This document shows positions 10,096 through 17,254 of a DNA stretch of 64,000 nt, piece by piece; positions within the stretch are counted from its first letter, which is position 1; each line of letters starts with the position of its first letter. A model generated the notes under the pieces. It was not told the DNA's origin, searched no databases, and saw only the letters and a list, made by a program, of their open reading frames with translations. The stretch covers positions 112,074 to 176,073 of the forward strand of contig NZ_LBIQ01000052.1 in the NCBI RefSeq assembly GCF_001280515.1. The letters are read 5' to 3'. Position numbers and translations under genes: made by a program. This DNA is from Mangrovimonas sp. ST2L15 (GTDB lineage Bacteria > Bacteroidota > Bacteroidia > Flavobacteriales > Flavobacteriaceae).

Positions 10096-10194
10096 GTTTT
10101 ATTAATCTTAAAATCACGAATATAGCCTATAGCATAACATTACTCTTTTAATCTATTTAACCCCAACATAGAAGCTTTCTATGCTTAAAAAGTA

Positions 10195-10785
10195 ATGATT
10201 ATGCAAAATGAACTTATCACTGATGCCCAATTGGTTAAGAGCTATATTCGAGGAGATGAGTCTTCTCTTGAAATCTTAATACACAGACACAAACAACGTA
10301 TTTATAGCTTTATTTATTCCAAAGTTTTGGATAGAGATATCGCTGAAGATATTTTTCAAGACACTTTTATTAAAGTAATAAAAACGTTGAAACGAGGGAA
10401 ATATAATGAAGAAGGAAAATTTCTTCCTTGGGTGATGCGTATAGCTCATAACTTAGTTATTGATCATTTTAGAAAAAATACCCGTATGCCTAAATTTAGC
10501 AATACGGAAGATTTTAATATTTTTTCGGTATTAAGTGATAATTCACCAAATGCTGAAAAAGCTTTAATTAAGGATCAAGTAGAAAGCCATCTAAAGATGG
10601 TTATCGAAGAATTGCCAAAAGATCAAAAGGAAGTTTTGATGATGCGTATTTATAAGGATATGAGTTTTAAAGAAATATCAGAAATAACGGGGGTTAGTAT
10701 TAATACAGCTTTGGGAAGGATGCGTTATGCTTTAATCAATATGAGAAAGATTATTGATAAACACCAAATAATTTTAACAAACTAA
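10195..10785 (+). CDS. RNA polymerase ECF-type sigma-70 factor
   Basis: This 196-residue protein has sigma region 2 at about residues 20-95 (AEDIFQDTFIKV, the core-binding helix, and WVMRIAHNLVIDHFRK, the -10 recognition helix). Sigma region 4 is at about 130-185 (LPKDQKEVLMMRIYKDMSFKEIS, then GVSINTALGRMRYAL). It directs RNA polymerase to a subset of promoters. No anti-sigma factor gene is adjacent; instead a 49-residue reading frame follows after 57 nt. A second ATG two codons downstream (10201) is an alternative start. It is driven by a housekeeping-type promoter, so it may be expressed constitutively. Confidence 0.92.
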   Translation: MIMQNELITDAQLVKSYIRGDESSLEILIHRHKQRIYSFIYSKVLDRDIAEDIFQDTFIKVIKTLKRGKYNEEGKFLPWVMRIAHNLVIDHFRKNTRMPKFSNTEDFNIFSVLSDNSPNAEKALIKDQVESHLKMVIEELPKDQKEVLMMRIYKDMSFKEISEITGVSINTALGRMRYALINMRKIIDKHQIILTN

Positions 10786-10842
10786 ACAATAAAGGTTTAT
10801 ATAGTCCGTTAATAATGTGTGTAACAGATAAAAACAGTATTA

Positions 10843-10992
10843 ATGGCAAAAATTTACTCTCAAAAATCCCTAAAGAATCAAACTGGTAAACTTAACCCAA
10901 AAGATGAAACTATTGAGTTTCTTTTGAATTATTCTAAGGCTTTAAGTGTTATAAATATTAATAATTTGAAGTTTGAAGCACTTCTCAACTAA
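10843..10992 (+). CDS. Small 49-residue protein downstream of the ECF sigma factor
   Basis: ATG at 10843 opens a frame of 49 codons before TAA at 10990-10992. The product begins MAKIYSQKSLKNQTGKLNPK and ends with KFEALLN. It is basic at the N-terminus and helical and hydrophobic in the middle (ETIEFLLNYSKALSVI). It lies between the sigma gene and a strong terminator, so it is the last gene of that transcript. I recall very similar small proteins beside the same sigma factor in other flavobacteria, which supports it as a real gene. Function is unknown; a sigma modulator is possible but only inferred from position. Confidence 0.65.
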   Translation: MAKIYSQKSLKNQTGKLNPKDETIEFLLNYSKALSVININNLKFEALLN

Positions 10993-10998
10993 ACTTTG

Positions 10999-11028
10999 AA
11001 AAAAGTCCTGAGCAATCAGGACTTTTTT
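10999..11028. terminator. Bidirectional intrinsic terminator with GNRA tetraloop
   Basis: The 7-bp GC-rich stem GTCCTGA (11005-11011)/TCAGGAC (11016-11022) closes on GCAA and is flanked by six A and six T, so it works in both directions. It ends the sigma transcript and the nth transcript. The nth stop codon (11016-11018 on the minus strand) lies inside the stem. Confidence 0.9.
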
Positions 11029-11675
11029 GTTTTATAGTAGGTGTCAAGAACTGATTTTCTTCCGATGGTTTTGGTAATGATATCATTTTCCAAATCCCAA
11101 CCACGAGCTTGACAATATTCTCTCCCATACCAGATTATTTGTAAGTGTAATTTATTCCAGGATTCCTCTGGAAATAATCGTTTCGCATCTTTTTCAGTTT
11201 GAACAACATTCTTTCCGTTGGAAAGATTCCATCTGTACATTAAGCGATGAATGTGAGTGTCTACAGGAAAAGCTGGTATGCCAAAAGCTTGAGATAATAC
11301 AACAGCAGCGGTTTTATGACCTACCGCCGGAAGCGCCTCTAGTTCTTCATAAGTTTGAGGAACTTGTCCGTTATGTTGTTCTATTAGAATTTTAGATAAG
11401 CCATAAATACCTTTGCTTTTCATAGGGGATAGCCCAACCGGTTTAATGATATCCCTAATTTCTTCTACCGTTAGTTTAACCATATCATATGGATTATCAG
11501 CTTTTGAAAACAGTTTTGGAGTGATTTGATTCACTCTAACATCGGTACTTTGAGCAGATAACAAAACGGCTATCAGTAGAGTATAAGGGTCTTTGTGGTC
11601 TAATGGAATGGGAATGGTAGGGTAGATATTGTCTAAAGTTTTCATAACAAAGTCTACCTTTTCTTGCTTAGTCAT
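11016..11675 (-). CDS. nth: Endonuclease III homologue without the Fe-S cluster cysteines
   Basis: This 219-residue DNA glycosylase/AP lyase acts in base excision repair of oxidised pyrimidines. The helix-hairpin-helix LPAVGHKTAAVVL carries the catalytic Lys, and PVDTHIHRL carries the catalytic Asp. In most Nth proteins the C-terminus holds CX6CX2CX5C, which binds a 4Fe-4S cluster. Here the region reads GREYCQARGWDLENDIITK, with only the first cysteine, so no cluster can be built. It is divergent from bcp, 43 nt away. The rest of the fold looks intact, so activity is probable. Confidence 0.9.
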   Translation of the reverse strand: MTKQEKVDFVMKTLDNIYPTIPIPLDHKDPYTLLIAVLLSAQSTDVRVNQITPKLFSKADNPYDMVKLTVEEIRDIIKPVGLSPMKSKGIYGLSKILIEQHNGQVPQTYEELEALPAVGHKTAAVVLSQAFGIPAFPVDTHIHRLMYRWNLSNGKNVVQTEKDAKRLFPEESWNKLHLQIIWYGREYCQARGWDLENDIITKTIGRKSVLDTYYKTKKS

Positions 11676-11693
11676 TTATGGATTGTATTTTTG
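11663..11693 (+). promoter_or_regulatory. Predicted promoter of bcp
   Basis: CTTG at 11663-11666 and a perfect TATTTTTG at 11686-11693 are spaced 19 nt apart. The -33 part lies inside the first codons of the divergent nth gene. Transcription would begin near 11698, about 20 nt before the ATG at 11719. Confidence 0.6.
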
Positions 11694-11718
11694 TAATGAA
11701 CATTCAAATTTAAACATT

Positions 11719-12171
11719 ATGACACAATTAAAACCAGGAGATCAAGCACCAAATTTTAAAGTGAAAAATCAAGATGGTGAATATGTTTCTTTAAGTGACT
11801 ATAAAGGTAAAAAACTGGTTTTGTTTTTTTATCCTAAAGCAAGCACACCGGGATGTACTGCAGAGGCCTGTAACTTAAGTGACAATTATGAAGCCTTTAA
11901 ATCTAAGGGTTATGATATTTTGGGTGTGAGTGCTGATTCTGAAAAGAGACAATCTAATTTTAGAAATAAATATAATTTCCCTTATCCCTTATTAGCAGAT
12001 GAAGATAAAGAGGTCATTAATGCCTATGGTGTTTGGGGACCTAAAAAATTTATGGGAAAGGAATATGATGGGATTCATAGAACGACTTTTATTATTGATG
12101 AAAATGGTATGATTGAAGACGTTATTTCCAAAGTAAAAACTAAGGAACATTCCGATCAAATTCTGAAATAA
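11719..12171 (+). CDS. bcp: Bcp-type thioredoxin-dependent peroxiredoxin
   Basis: This 150-residue protein has an N-terminus (MTQLKPGDQAPNFK) and length typical of Bcp/PrxQ. The peroxidatic Cys46 is in STPGCTAEAC and the resolving Cys51 lies five residues later, the PrxQ alpha-helix arrangement. GIHRTTFIIDENG is the conserved late Arg region. It reduces peroxides using thioredoxin. The frame is open from 11629, but the predicted promoter lies within that stretch and family members start at the 11719 ATG. It ends in a strong terminator. Confidence 0.95.
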   Translation: MTQLKPGDQAPNFKVKNQDGEYVSLSDYKGKKLVLFFYPKASTPGCTAEACNLSDNYEAFKSKGYDILGVSADSEKRQSNFRNKYNFPYPLLADEDKEVINAYGVWGPKKFMGKEYDGIHRTTFIIDENGMIEDVISKVKTKEHSDQILK

Positions 12172-12200
12172 AAAAAAGCGACTTTTACAGTCGCTTTTTT
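12171..12200. terminator. Bidirectional intrinsic terminator
   Basis: The stem GCGACT (12178-12183)/AGTCGC (12189-12194) has a 5-nt loop, with an A run on the left and a T run on the right. It separates bcp from the convergent gene that ends at 12202. Confidence 0.88.
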
Positions 12201-12201
12201 G

Positions 12202-13659
12202 TTAATTATCTTTTAATACTTCTTCTTTGCTTCGGTGTCCAAATAGATGTTTTTCTTTAATAAGTTTGGAAACACCTTTTGGCAACATTTCTTCCCAACC
12301 ATCTTCTCCTCCAGTAATCATTTTAAGCACTCTTCTTGAGAAAACAGTAAGTATTTTCGGATCGTAATCAGTAATATCTACTACCTTGCCATTGTATTTA
12401 AAGAATTTATACAATTCTTTCATACGTGGGTGTACTTTCAGGTTTTCACTATTTATAACGTGGCCATCTTCTCCAACCATAGGATAGAGATAAACCCGAA
12501 GGTCTTTGAAGAACAATTTACCAAATGCTTCCAAAATACCACCGCTTAAATGTCTATAGTATTTTTCATCAAAAATATCAACCAAATTGTTGACGCCCAT
12601 GGCCAATCCCATTCTATTCTTGGTATATTGAGAGAAATACTCAACTAATTTGTAATATTCCTGGAAATTGGAAATTAGAACGGTTTGACCTAATGAGCAA
12701 AGCAATTTAGCTCGATCCATAAAGTCTTGTTCGTCAATTTCACCTTCTGCCCTTAGGTTTGATAAGGTAATCTCGAATATAACCTGAGTTTTATTAACGT
12801 CTACTTTATTTTCCTTGATAAACATTTCATATGCATTTTTATACATATCCATGTTTACTTTAGTCACGGGTCTAAAACTACCTCTAAATGCCAGAATATT
12901 TCTTTTATAAAGAATTCTTGCTGGAAGGACATTGTTTCCATCAGGCGAAAACATTACCGCATCAGTCATACCATTTTTGACCAATTGCAAACTCATCAAT
13001 CGGTTATCAACATCTTTATAAATGGGACCTGAAAAATTGATGGTATCTATTTCAATTTGATCCTTATCCAAATGGTCATATAAATATCTCAACAACTTTT
13101 TAGGTTGGTTATATTTATAGAAAGCACCATAAATCAAATTAGTTCCTAGAATTCCCAGAGTTTCTTGCTGTAATCTGGCGTCATTCTCCTTAAAACGGAT
13201 GTGGAGGATAATCTCGTTGTATTCTTTTTGGTTGGGATCTAACTGGTATTTAATTCCTACCCAACCATGACCCTTAAATTGTTTGGCAAAATCAATAGTA
13301 GTAACCGTATTGGCATATGAAAAGAACAATTTATTAGGGTGTTTTTCCCGAATTAATCGTTTTTCAATTAACCCTATTTCATGATAAAGCATTTTTCTGA
13401 GACGCGCCTCTGTCACATATCTTCCATCTTCTTCAGTTCCGTAGATTGAATCACTAAAATCTTTATCATAAGCTGACATGGCCTTTGCGATTGTGCCTGA
13501 AGCACCACCAGCCCTAAAAAAGTTTCTTACAGTTTCTTGGCCGGCACCAATTTCGGCAAAAGTTCCGTAAATATTTTCGTTTAAATTAATCCGGAGCGCC
13601 TTGGTTTTTATTGATGGAATATCATCAAATTCCTTATCTCCTTTAAGGGTTATTTCCAT
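12202..13659 (-). CDS. Conserved 485-residue protein of unknown function
   Basis: The N-terminal region carries a very distinctive block (YGTFAEIGAGQETVRNFFRA, then GGASGTIAKAMSAYDK). Later sections have alternating strands and helices (VIFEITLSNLRAEGEIDEQDFMD; QTVLISNFQEYYKLVEYF), suggesting a cytoplasmic two-domain enzyme-like protein. There is no signal peptide or transmembrane segment. I recognise it as a widely conserved Bacteroidota protein whose database names are inconsistent (nicotinate-nucleotide adenylyltransferase, TonB-related); neither name has support here, as no nucleotidyltransferase HxGH motif or barrel is visible. A near-perfect promoter lies directly upstream (13687-13716). 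Confidence 0.8.
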   Translation of the reverse strand: MEITLKGDKEFDDIPSIKTKALRINLNENIYGTFAEIGAGQETVRNFFRAGGASGTIAKAMSAYDKDFSDSIYGTEEDGRYVTEARLRKMLYHEIGLIEKRLIREKHPNKLFFSYANTVTTIDFAKQFKGHGWVGIKYQLDPNQKEYNEIILHIRFKENDARLQQETLGILGTNLIYGAFYKYNQPKKLLRYLYDHLDKDQIEIDTINFSGPIYKDVDNRLMSLQLVKNGMTDAVMFSPDGNNVLPARILYKRNILAFRGSFRPVTKVNMDMYKNAYEMFIKENKVDVNKTQVIFEITLSNLRAEGEIDEQDFMDRAKLLCSLGQTVLISNFQEYYKLVEYFSQYTKNRMGLAMGVNNLVDIFDEKYYRHLSGGILEAFGKLFFKDLRVYLYPMVGEDGHVINSENLKVHPRMKELYKFFKYNGKVVDITDYDPKILTVFSRRVLKMITGGEDGWEEMLPKGVSKLIKEKHLFGHRSKEEVLKDN

Positions 13660-13686
13660 GTTTGAATTCAGAGGTTATCATTAAGA

Positions 13687-13716
13687 CAAAGGTATTAAAA
13701 AGCCATGTTTTACAAA
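13687..13716 (-). promoter_or_regulatory. Predicted promoter of the 485-residue protein gene
   Basis: On the minus strand TTTG (complement of 13713-13716) is followed after 18 nt by TACCTTTG (complement of 13687-13694). The match is full, with the start codon at 13659 about 28 nt away. Confidence 0.7.
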
Positions 13717-13726
13717 AAAATAAGTT

Positions 13727-13734
13727 TATTTTTG
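13727..13734 (+). promoter_or_regulatory. Predicted -7 box of the MBL-fold hydrolase gene
   Basis: TATTTTTG is a perfect TAnnTTTG. The -33 region is poor (TTTT at 13708-13711). Transcription would start near 13740, downstream of the ATG at 13705, which argues for the TTG start at 13753. Confidence 0.5.
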
Positions 13735-13752
13735 TTCCAAACGCTAGCGCTG

Positions 13753-14517
13753 TTGAAAGTTACATTTCTAGGTACAGGAACATCCCAAGGAATCCCAATC
13801 ATAGGGAGCAAACACCCCGTATGTTTAAGTGAGAACCCTAAAGATAAACGTCTAAGGGTGTCAATATTAATCGAATGGGATGACTATACTTATGTTGTGG
13901 ATTGCGGACCAGATTTTAGACAACAAATGATTCGGGTTAATTGTGAACGTATGGATGGCATTGTTTTTACTCATGAACATGCCGACCACACAGCGGGATT
14001 GGATGATATTAGACCCTTTTTCTTTAGACAAGGAGATATTCCCATTTATGCCCATAAAAGGGTCTTGGGAGAGTTGGAGCATCGATTTGGATATATTTTT
14101 GAAACCGAAAATAAATATCCAGGAGCTCCAAGTGTAGTTTGCAATGAAATTAAAAATGAGCCTTTCAAACTGGGAAATTTGGAGGTAATTCCCATAGACG
14201 GCATGCATTATAATTTGCAGGTTTTTGGTTTTCGATTTGGTAATTTTGCTTACTTGACCGATATGAAAACGATCGCAGACAAGGAATTGAAAAAATTAAA
14301 AGGATTGGAAGTATTGGTGGTGAATGCTTTAAGGATAGATCCACATCCTTCCCACTACAATTTAGAAGAAGCCTTAGATCTCATTAAAAAATTAAAACCA
14401 AAGAGAGCCTTTTTAACGCATATTAGCCATTTGTTAGGATTTCATGACGACGTACAACAATCTTTGCCAGATGGCGTTTTTTTAGCATACGATAACTTAA
14501 CCATAACCATAGAATGA
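13753..14517 (+). CDS. MBL-fold metal-dependent phosphodiesterase, PhnP-like
   Basis: The 254-residue product starts at TTG 13753 and begins (M)KVTFLGTGTSQGIP, as PhnP/RNase Z-like relatives do. The metal site is THEHADHTAGLDD; further ligands are His in IDGMHYN, Asp in LTDMKT and His in FLTHISH. It probably hydrolyses cyclic or phosphodiester compounds in the cytoplasm; the substrate is unknown. An in-frame ATG at 13705 would add 16 mostly hydrophobic residues, but the -7 promoter box lies between it and the TTG. The stop overlaps the next gene by 4 nt (ATGA). Confidence 0.85.
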   Translation: MKVTFLGTGTSQGIPIIGSKHPVCLSENPKDKRLRVSILIEWDDYTYVVDCGPDFRQQMIRVNCERMDGIVFTHEHADHTAGLDDIRPFFFRQGDIPIYAHKRVLGELEHRFGYIFETENKYPGAPSVVCNEIKNEPFKLGNLEVIPIDGMHYNLQVFGFRFGNFAYLTDMKTIADKELKKLKGLEVLVVNALRIDPHPSHYNLEEALDLIKKLKPKRAFLTHISHLLGFHDDVQQSLPDGVFLAYDNLTITIE

Positions 14518-15020
14518 AAAGTAGAATATTCATGTACCTCTTTATTTTCACCTTATTGTTGGTGATTTTTCAATATGTCAACTCAAAAAAGATATTAGAA
14601 GATTATGAATCTAAATTATCTAAAGTGGAAGGGCAGGATATGCATTGTGAGGATACTATAAATCAATTGCAAGATCGAATTTTGGATTTATCACAATTTA
14701 AATTGGATGAAAATGAATCGGCCATGACCTATTTAGAAGAGCAAGGGTACAGTATTTCAAAAGTTATTCCTTACATCAAGGACCAATTGTATGAATTGAA
14801 TTTGCAAAAAGGAGAGGAGCATCCTTTAATACCTTATGTTTCTATGACCAATTCCAAAATGGCTATAGATGACATCAGAATTTTAAACCATAGATGGATA
14901 ATTGCCAATTTCTCAGACGGTAAATATTGGGGAGAAATTTTATTGCGTTATGAATTTACAGACGACAAGCAATTAAATTTCAAACTGATTGATCATTTAC
15001 TTTATACCAAGGAATACTAG
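14514..15020 (+). CDS. Membrane-anchored protein of unknown function
   Basis: This 168-residue protein has one N-terminal transmembrane helix (FMYLFIFTLLLVIFQYV), then a short coiled-coil stretch (KKILEDYESKLSKVEG), and a globular C-terminal part (YWGEILLRYEFTDDKQLNFKLIDHLLY). The topology suggests a periplasmic domain. The start overlaps the MBL hydrolase stop (ATGA), so the two are translationally coupled. It is convergent with the esterase gene with a single nucleotide between stops. No family is recognised. Confidence 0.75.
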   Translation: MKSRIFMYLFIFTLLLVIFQYVNSKKILEDYESKLSKVEGQDMHCEDTINQLQDRILDLSQFKLDENESAMTYLEEQGYSISKVIPYIKDQLYELNLQKGEEHPLIPYVSMTNSKMAIDDIRILNHRWIIANFSDGKYWGEILLRYEFTDDKQLNFKLIDHLLYTKEY

Positions 15021-15021
15021 A

Positions 15022-15663
15022 TTACAAGTGTTTTTTTAACCACTCTCTAAATTCATAAAAGTTTTGGGGAGCAACGCCGTGGCCTACAGGAAACTCAGAA
15101 TAGGCATGCTCAATGCCTAGTTGACTCAAAAATTTAGGGGTTTGCTGAGCCCATTGCACTGGAATTACTTGATCTACACTTCCATGGGAAGCATAGATAC
15201 TAAGATTGGAATAATCTTTATTGGTAAATTCTGACGGTAAAATGTTGGGATTAATATAACCACTTAAGGCCACCACATTTTTAACCTTTTCGGGGTAAGT
15301 TAATGCTACAGCATAGCTTAAAATAGAGCCTTGGCTAAAACCTAATAAGGTCACATTTGATGGGTTCACCGGATATTTTTCACAAGCTTCGTCTATAAAA
15401 TTGGAAATCAAATCACGAGACTGCTTTGCTTGTTCATCATCACTCCATTTTCCTTTTTCGGCATCAAAATTAATGGCGTACCAAGCATTTCCATAAGGTT
15501 CCAGTTTAAATGGAGCCTTTAAAGAGATGATAAATAATTCTTCAGGCAATTCCGAAGCAAAAGAAAACAGGTCGTTTTCATCACTGCCGTAGCCATGACA
15601 CATGATAAGTAAAGGTGCGTTTTCTTGAAGAGATGATGGTCTGGTGATATATTCTAAACTCAA
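15022..15663 (-). CDS. Alpha/beta hydrolase, carboxylesterase/phospholipase family
   Basis: The fold starts with LLIMCHGYGSDENDL (oxyanion region). The nucleophile elbow GFSQGS puts Ser at residue 110; Asp in GSVDQVIP and His in VGHGV complete the triad. At 213 residues, length and motifs fit the YpfH/Est small cytosolic esterase family. The start is TTG at 15663: the upstream frame is closed by a stop with no ATG, and the product begins as relatives do (MSLEYITRPSS). It is last in a minus-strand operon led by the BatA-like gene, 11 nt after the previous gene. Confidence 0.88.
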   Translation of the reverse strand: MSLEYITRPSSLQENAPLLIMCHGYGSDENDLFSFASELPEELFIISLKAPFKLEPYGNAWYAINFDAEKGKWSDDEQAKQSRDLISNFIDEACEKYPVNPSNVTLLGFSQGSILSYAVALTYPEKVKNVVALSGYINPNILPSEFTNKDYSNLSIYASHGSVDQVIPVQWAQQTPKFLSQLGIEHAYSEFPVGHGVAPQNFYEFREWLKKHL

Positions 15664-15674
15664 AGTGTAATTTA

Positions 15675-16001
15675 TTAAAGATTTCTAAACCAATCCTGAA
15701 ATTTCCCTCCAATTACGGGAATGGGTTTGGCTTCTTCCTTGATGGCATGATAAAGACCAAAAATCCAGCAAACAAAAGTAATAATCCATAAAACGGTTCC
15801 TAACCATGAATTGACATAAGCTTCTGTAACATTAGAAACAATAAGCATAAGGATGAGCCCTAGCATCTGTCTAATATGGAAAGATGTGAAAGGGTTTTTC
15901 TTTTCAATGTTCATAACAATGGCTATTATGAGGCCTATGAAGGTAAAATAACTAACAATAGCCCATGTTTTACCTTCTTGTATGGTTTGTTGTGACATCA
16001 T
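15675..16001 (-). CDS. Small membrane protein, DUF4870-like
   Basis: This 108-residue protein has three hydrophobic segments and the sequence NPFTSFHIRQMLGLIL, typical of the DUF4870/Tic20-like small membrane family (Phe-His-x-Arg-Gln). The C-terminus is IPVIGGKFQDWFRNL. The role is unknown. Its start overlaps the preceding dihydroorotase-like gene by 4 nt. A second ATG one codon later (15998) is equally possible. Confidence 0.8.
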   Translation of the reverse strand: MMSQQTIQEGKTWAIVSYFTFIGLIIAIVMNIEKKNPFTSFHIRQMLGLILMLIVSNVTEAYVNSWLGTVLWIITFVCWIFGLYHAIKEEAKPIPVIGGKFQDWFRNL

Positions 16002-17254
16002 GATTTCAATTCCATTTTATTGTTAGCAAAGATACCATATACAGTTCCTTTAAGTTCCTGGTTTAGGAAAATGGCATTTTTGGAAGTGGATAAAATATCT
16101 GATTTTTCAAAGGTTTGTTTGCCATCAGGGTTAAAGAGCGTCAATTCTGTTTTATTTCCCACTTGAACCGAATGTGATTCAATTCCAAAACGTTTTTTTC
16201 CTTTTGTTAAGAATTCAATCGTTTGTTTGGTAGTAAAAATCTTATTCAAGGCTCCAAATGCAGATTCCAATCCTATGGTTCCATAGGCAGCATTATCAAA
16301 TTCCACTTTTTTATGTTCCACATCCAAAGGATTGTGATCACTAGTAATCATATCGATGGTTCCATCTTTAAGTCCCTCAATAAGGGCTTGTCTGTCTTCT
16401 TCAGTTCTTAATGGTGGAAGCACCTTAAAATTGGTGTCAAACGTAGTTAATGCATCATCATTCAAAACTAAGTTGTGAATGGCAACACTGCAGCTTACAT
16501 TAAGTCCTTTACTTTTGGCATCTCTAATCAATTCAACTGATTTTGCCGTAGAAATCGTTGGGATGTGAAGTTTTCCTTGGGTGTATTCCAAAATAAACAG
16601 ATCTCGAGTAATATGTAGTTCCTCAGACAGGCTAGGAATACCTTTTAGGCCCAATCTAGTACTAGTGATGTTTTCATTCATAACCCCTTTACCTGCTATC
16701 TTAGGCTCAAAAGGGAAGGAGCATACCAACCCGTCAAATCCTTCAACATATTGCAATGCAATTTTCACAAGGTTTGGATTGGTAATAGGACTTTTATAAT
16801 CGCCAAATGCTACTGCACCAGCATTTTTCATATCAAATAATTCTGCTAAATCGTCACCTTTAGAGCCTGCTGTTAATGCACCTATTGGGTACAGGCCTGT
16901 TGCATGATTTGAAGCCTTAGACTTTACAAAAGAAATACTGGAATTCGTATCAATAATTGGATTGGTACTGGGATTTAATGCCACAGCCGTAAATCCTGAT
17001 TTCCCAGCGGTTTTTAAACCATTATCAATAGTTTCGCGCTCTTCAAACCCTGGTTCACCAAAGGAAACGCTACTATCAAACCATCCTTGGGACACATGAA
17101 GGTTTTCAAAGCTAATTTCTTTGAAGTTTTTATTGTTTTTAATGTCGTTGGAAATTTGGGTAATCAAGCCTTCTTCAATAAGAATATCAACCGTTTGATT
17201 ATGAAAATCACTCTTTGGGTCAATAATTTTGGCTGATTTTATAAGTGCGTTCAT
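15998..17254 (-). CDS. Dihydroorotase-like protein lacking metal ligands (probable pseudoenzyme)
   Basis: This 418-residue amidohydrolase-fold protein is related to class I dihydroorotase of pyrimidine synthesis: GEPGFEERETIDNGLKTAGK, GLKGIPSLSEE, SDHNPLD and YGTIGLESAFG are family blocks. The metal-binding DxHxHxR motif reads DSSVSFG, so both His and the substrate Arg are gone. The later His of the HVST motif is Thr (IPTIST). Only DHNP and one VAIHNL His remain. The known parallel is the inactive PyrC' subunit that supports aspartate transcarbamoylase in some bacteria; that role here is inferred. It is coupled by 4-nt overlaps to the genes on both sides. Confidence 0.88.
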   Translation of the reverse strand: MNALIKSAKIIDPKSDFHNQTVDILIEEGLITQISNDIKNNKNFKEISFENLHVSQGWFDSSVSFGEPGFEERETIDNGLKTAGKSGFTAVALNPSTNPIIDTNSSISFVKSKASNHATGLYPIGALTAGSKGDDLAELFDMKNAGAVAFGDYKSPITNPNLVKIALQYVEGFDGLVCSFPFEPKIAGKGVMNENITSTRLGLKGIPSLSEELHITRDLFILEYTQGKLHIPTISTAKSVELIRDAKSKGLNVSCSVAIHNLVLNDDALTTFDTNFKVLPPLRTEEDRQALIEGLKDGTIDMITSDHNPLDVEHKKVEFDNAAYGTIGLESAFGALNKIFTTKQTIEFLTKGKKRFGIESHSVQVGNKTELTLFNPDGKQTFEKSDILSTSKNAIFLNQELKGTVYGIFANNKMELKS

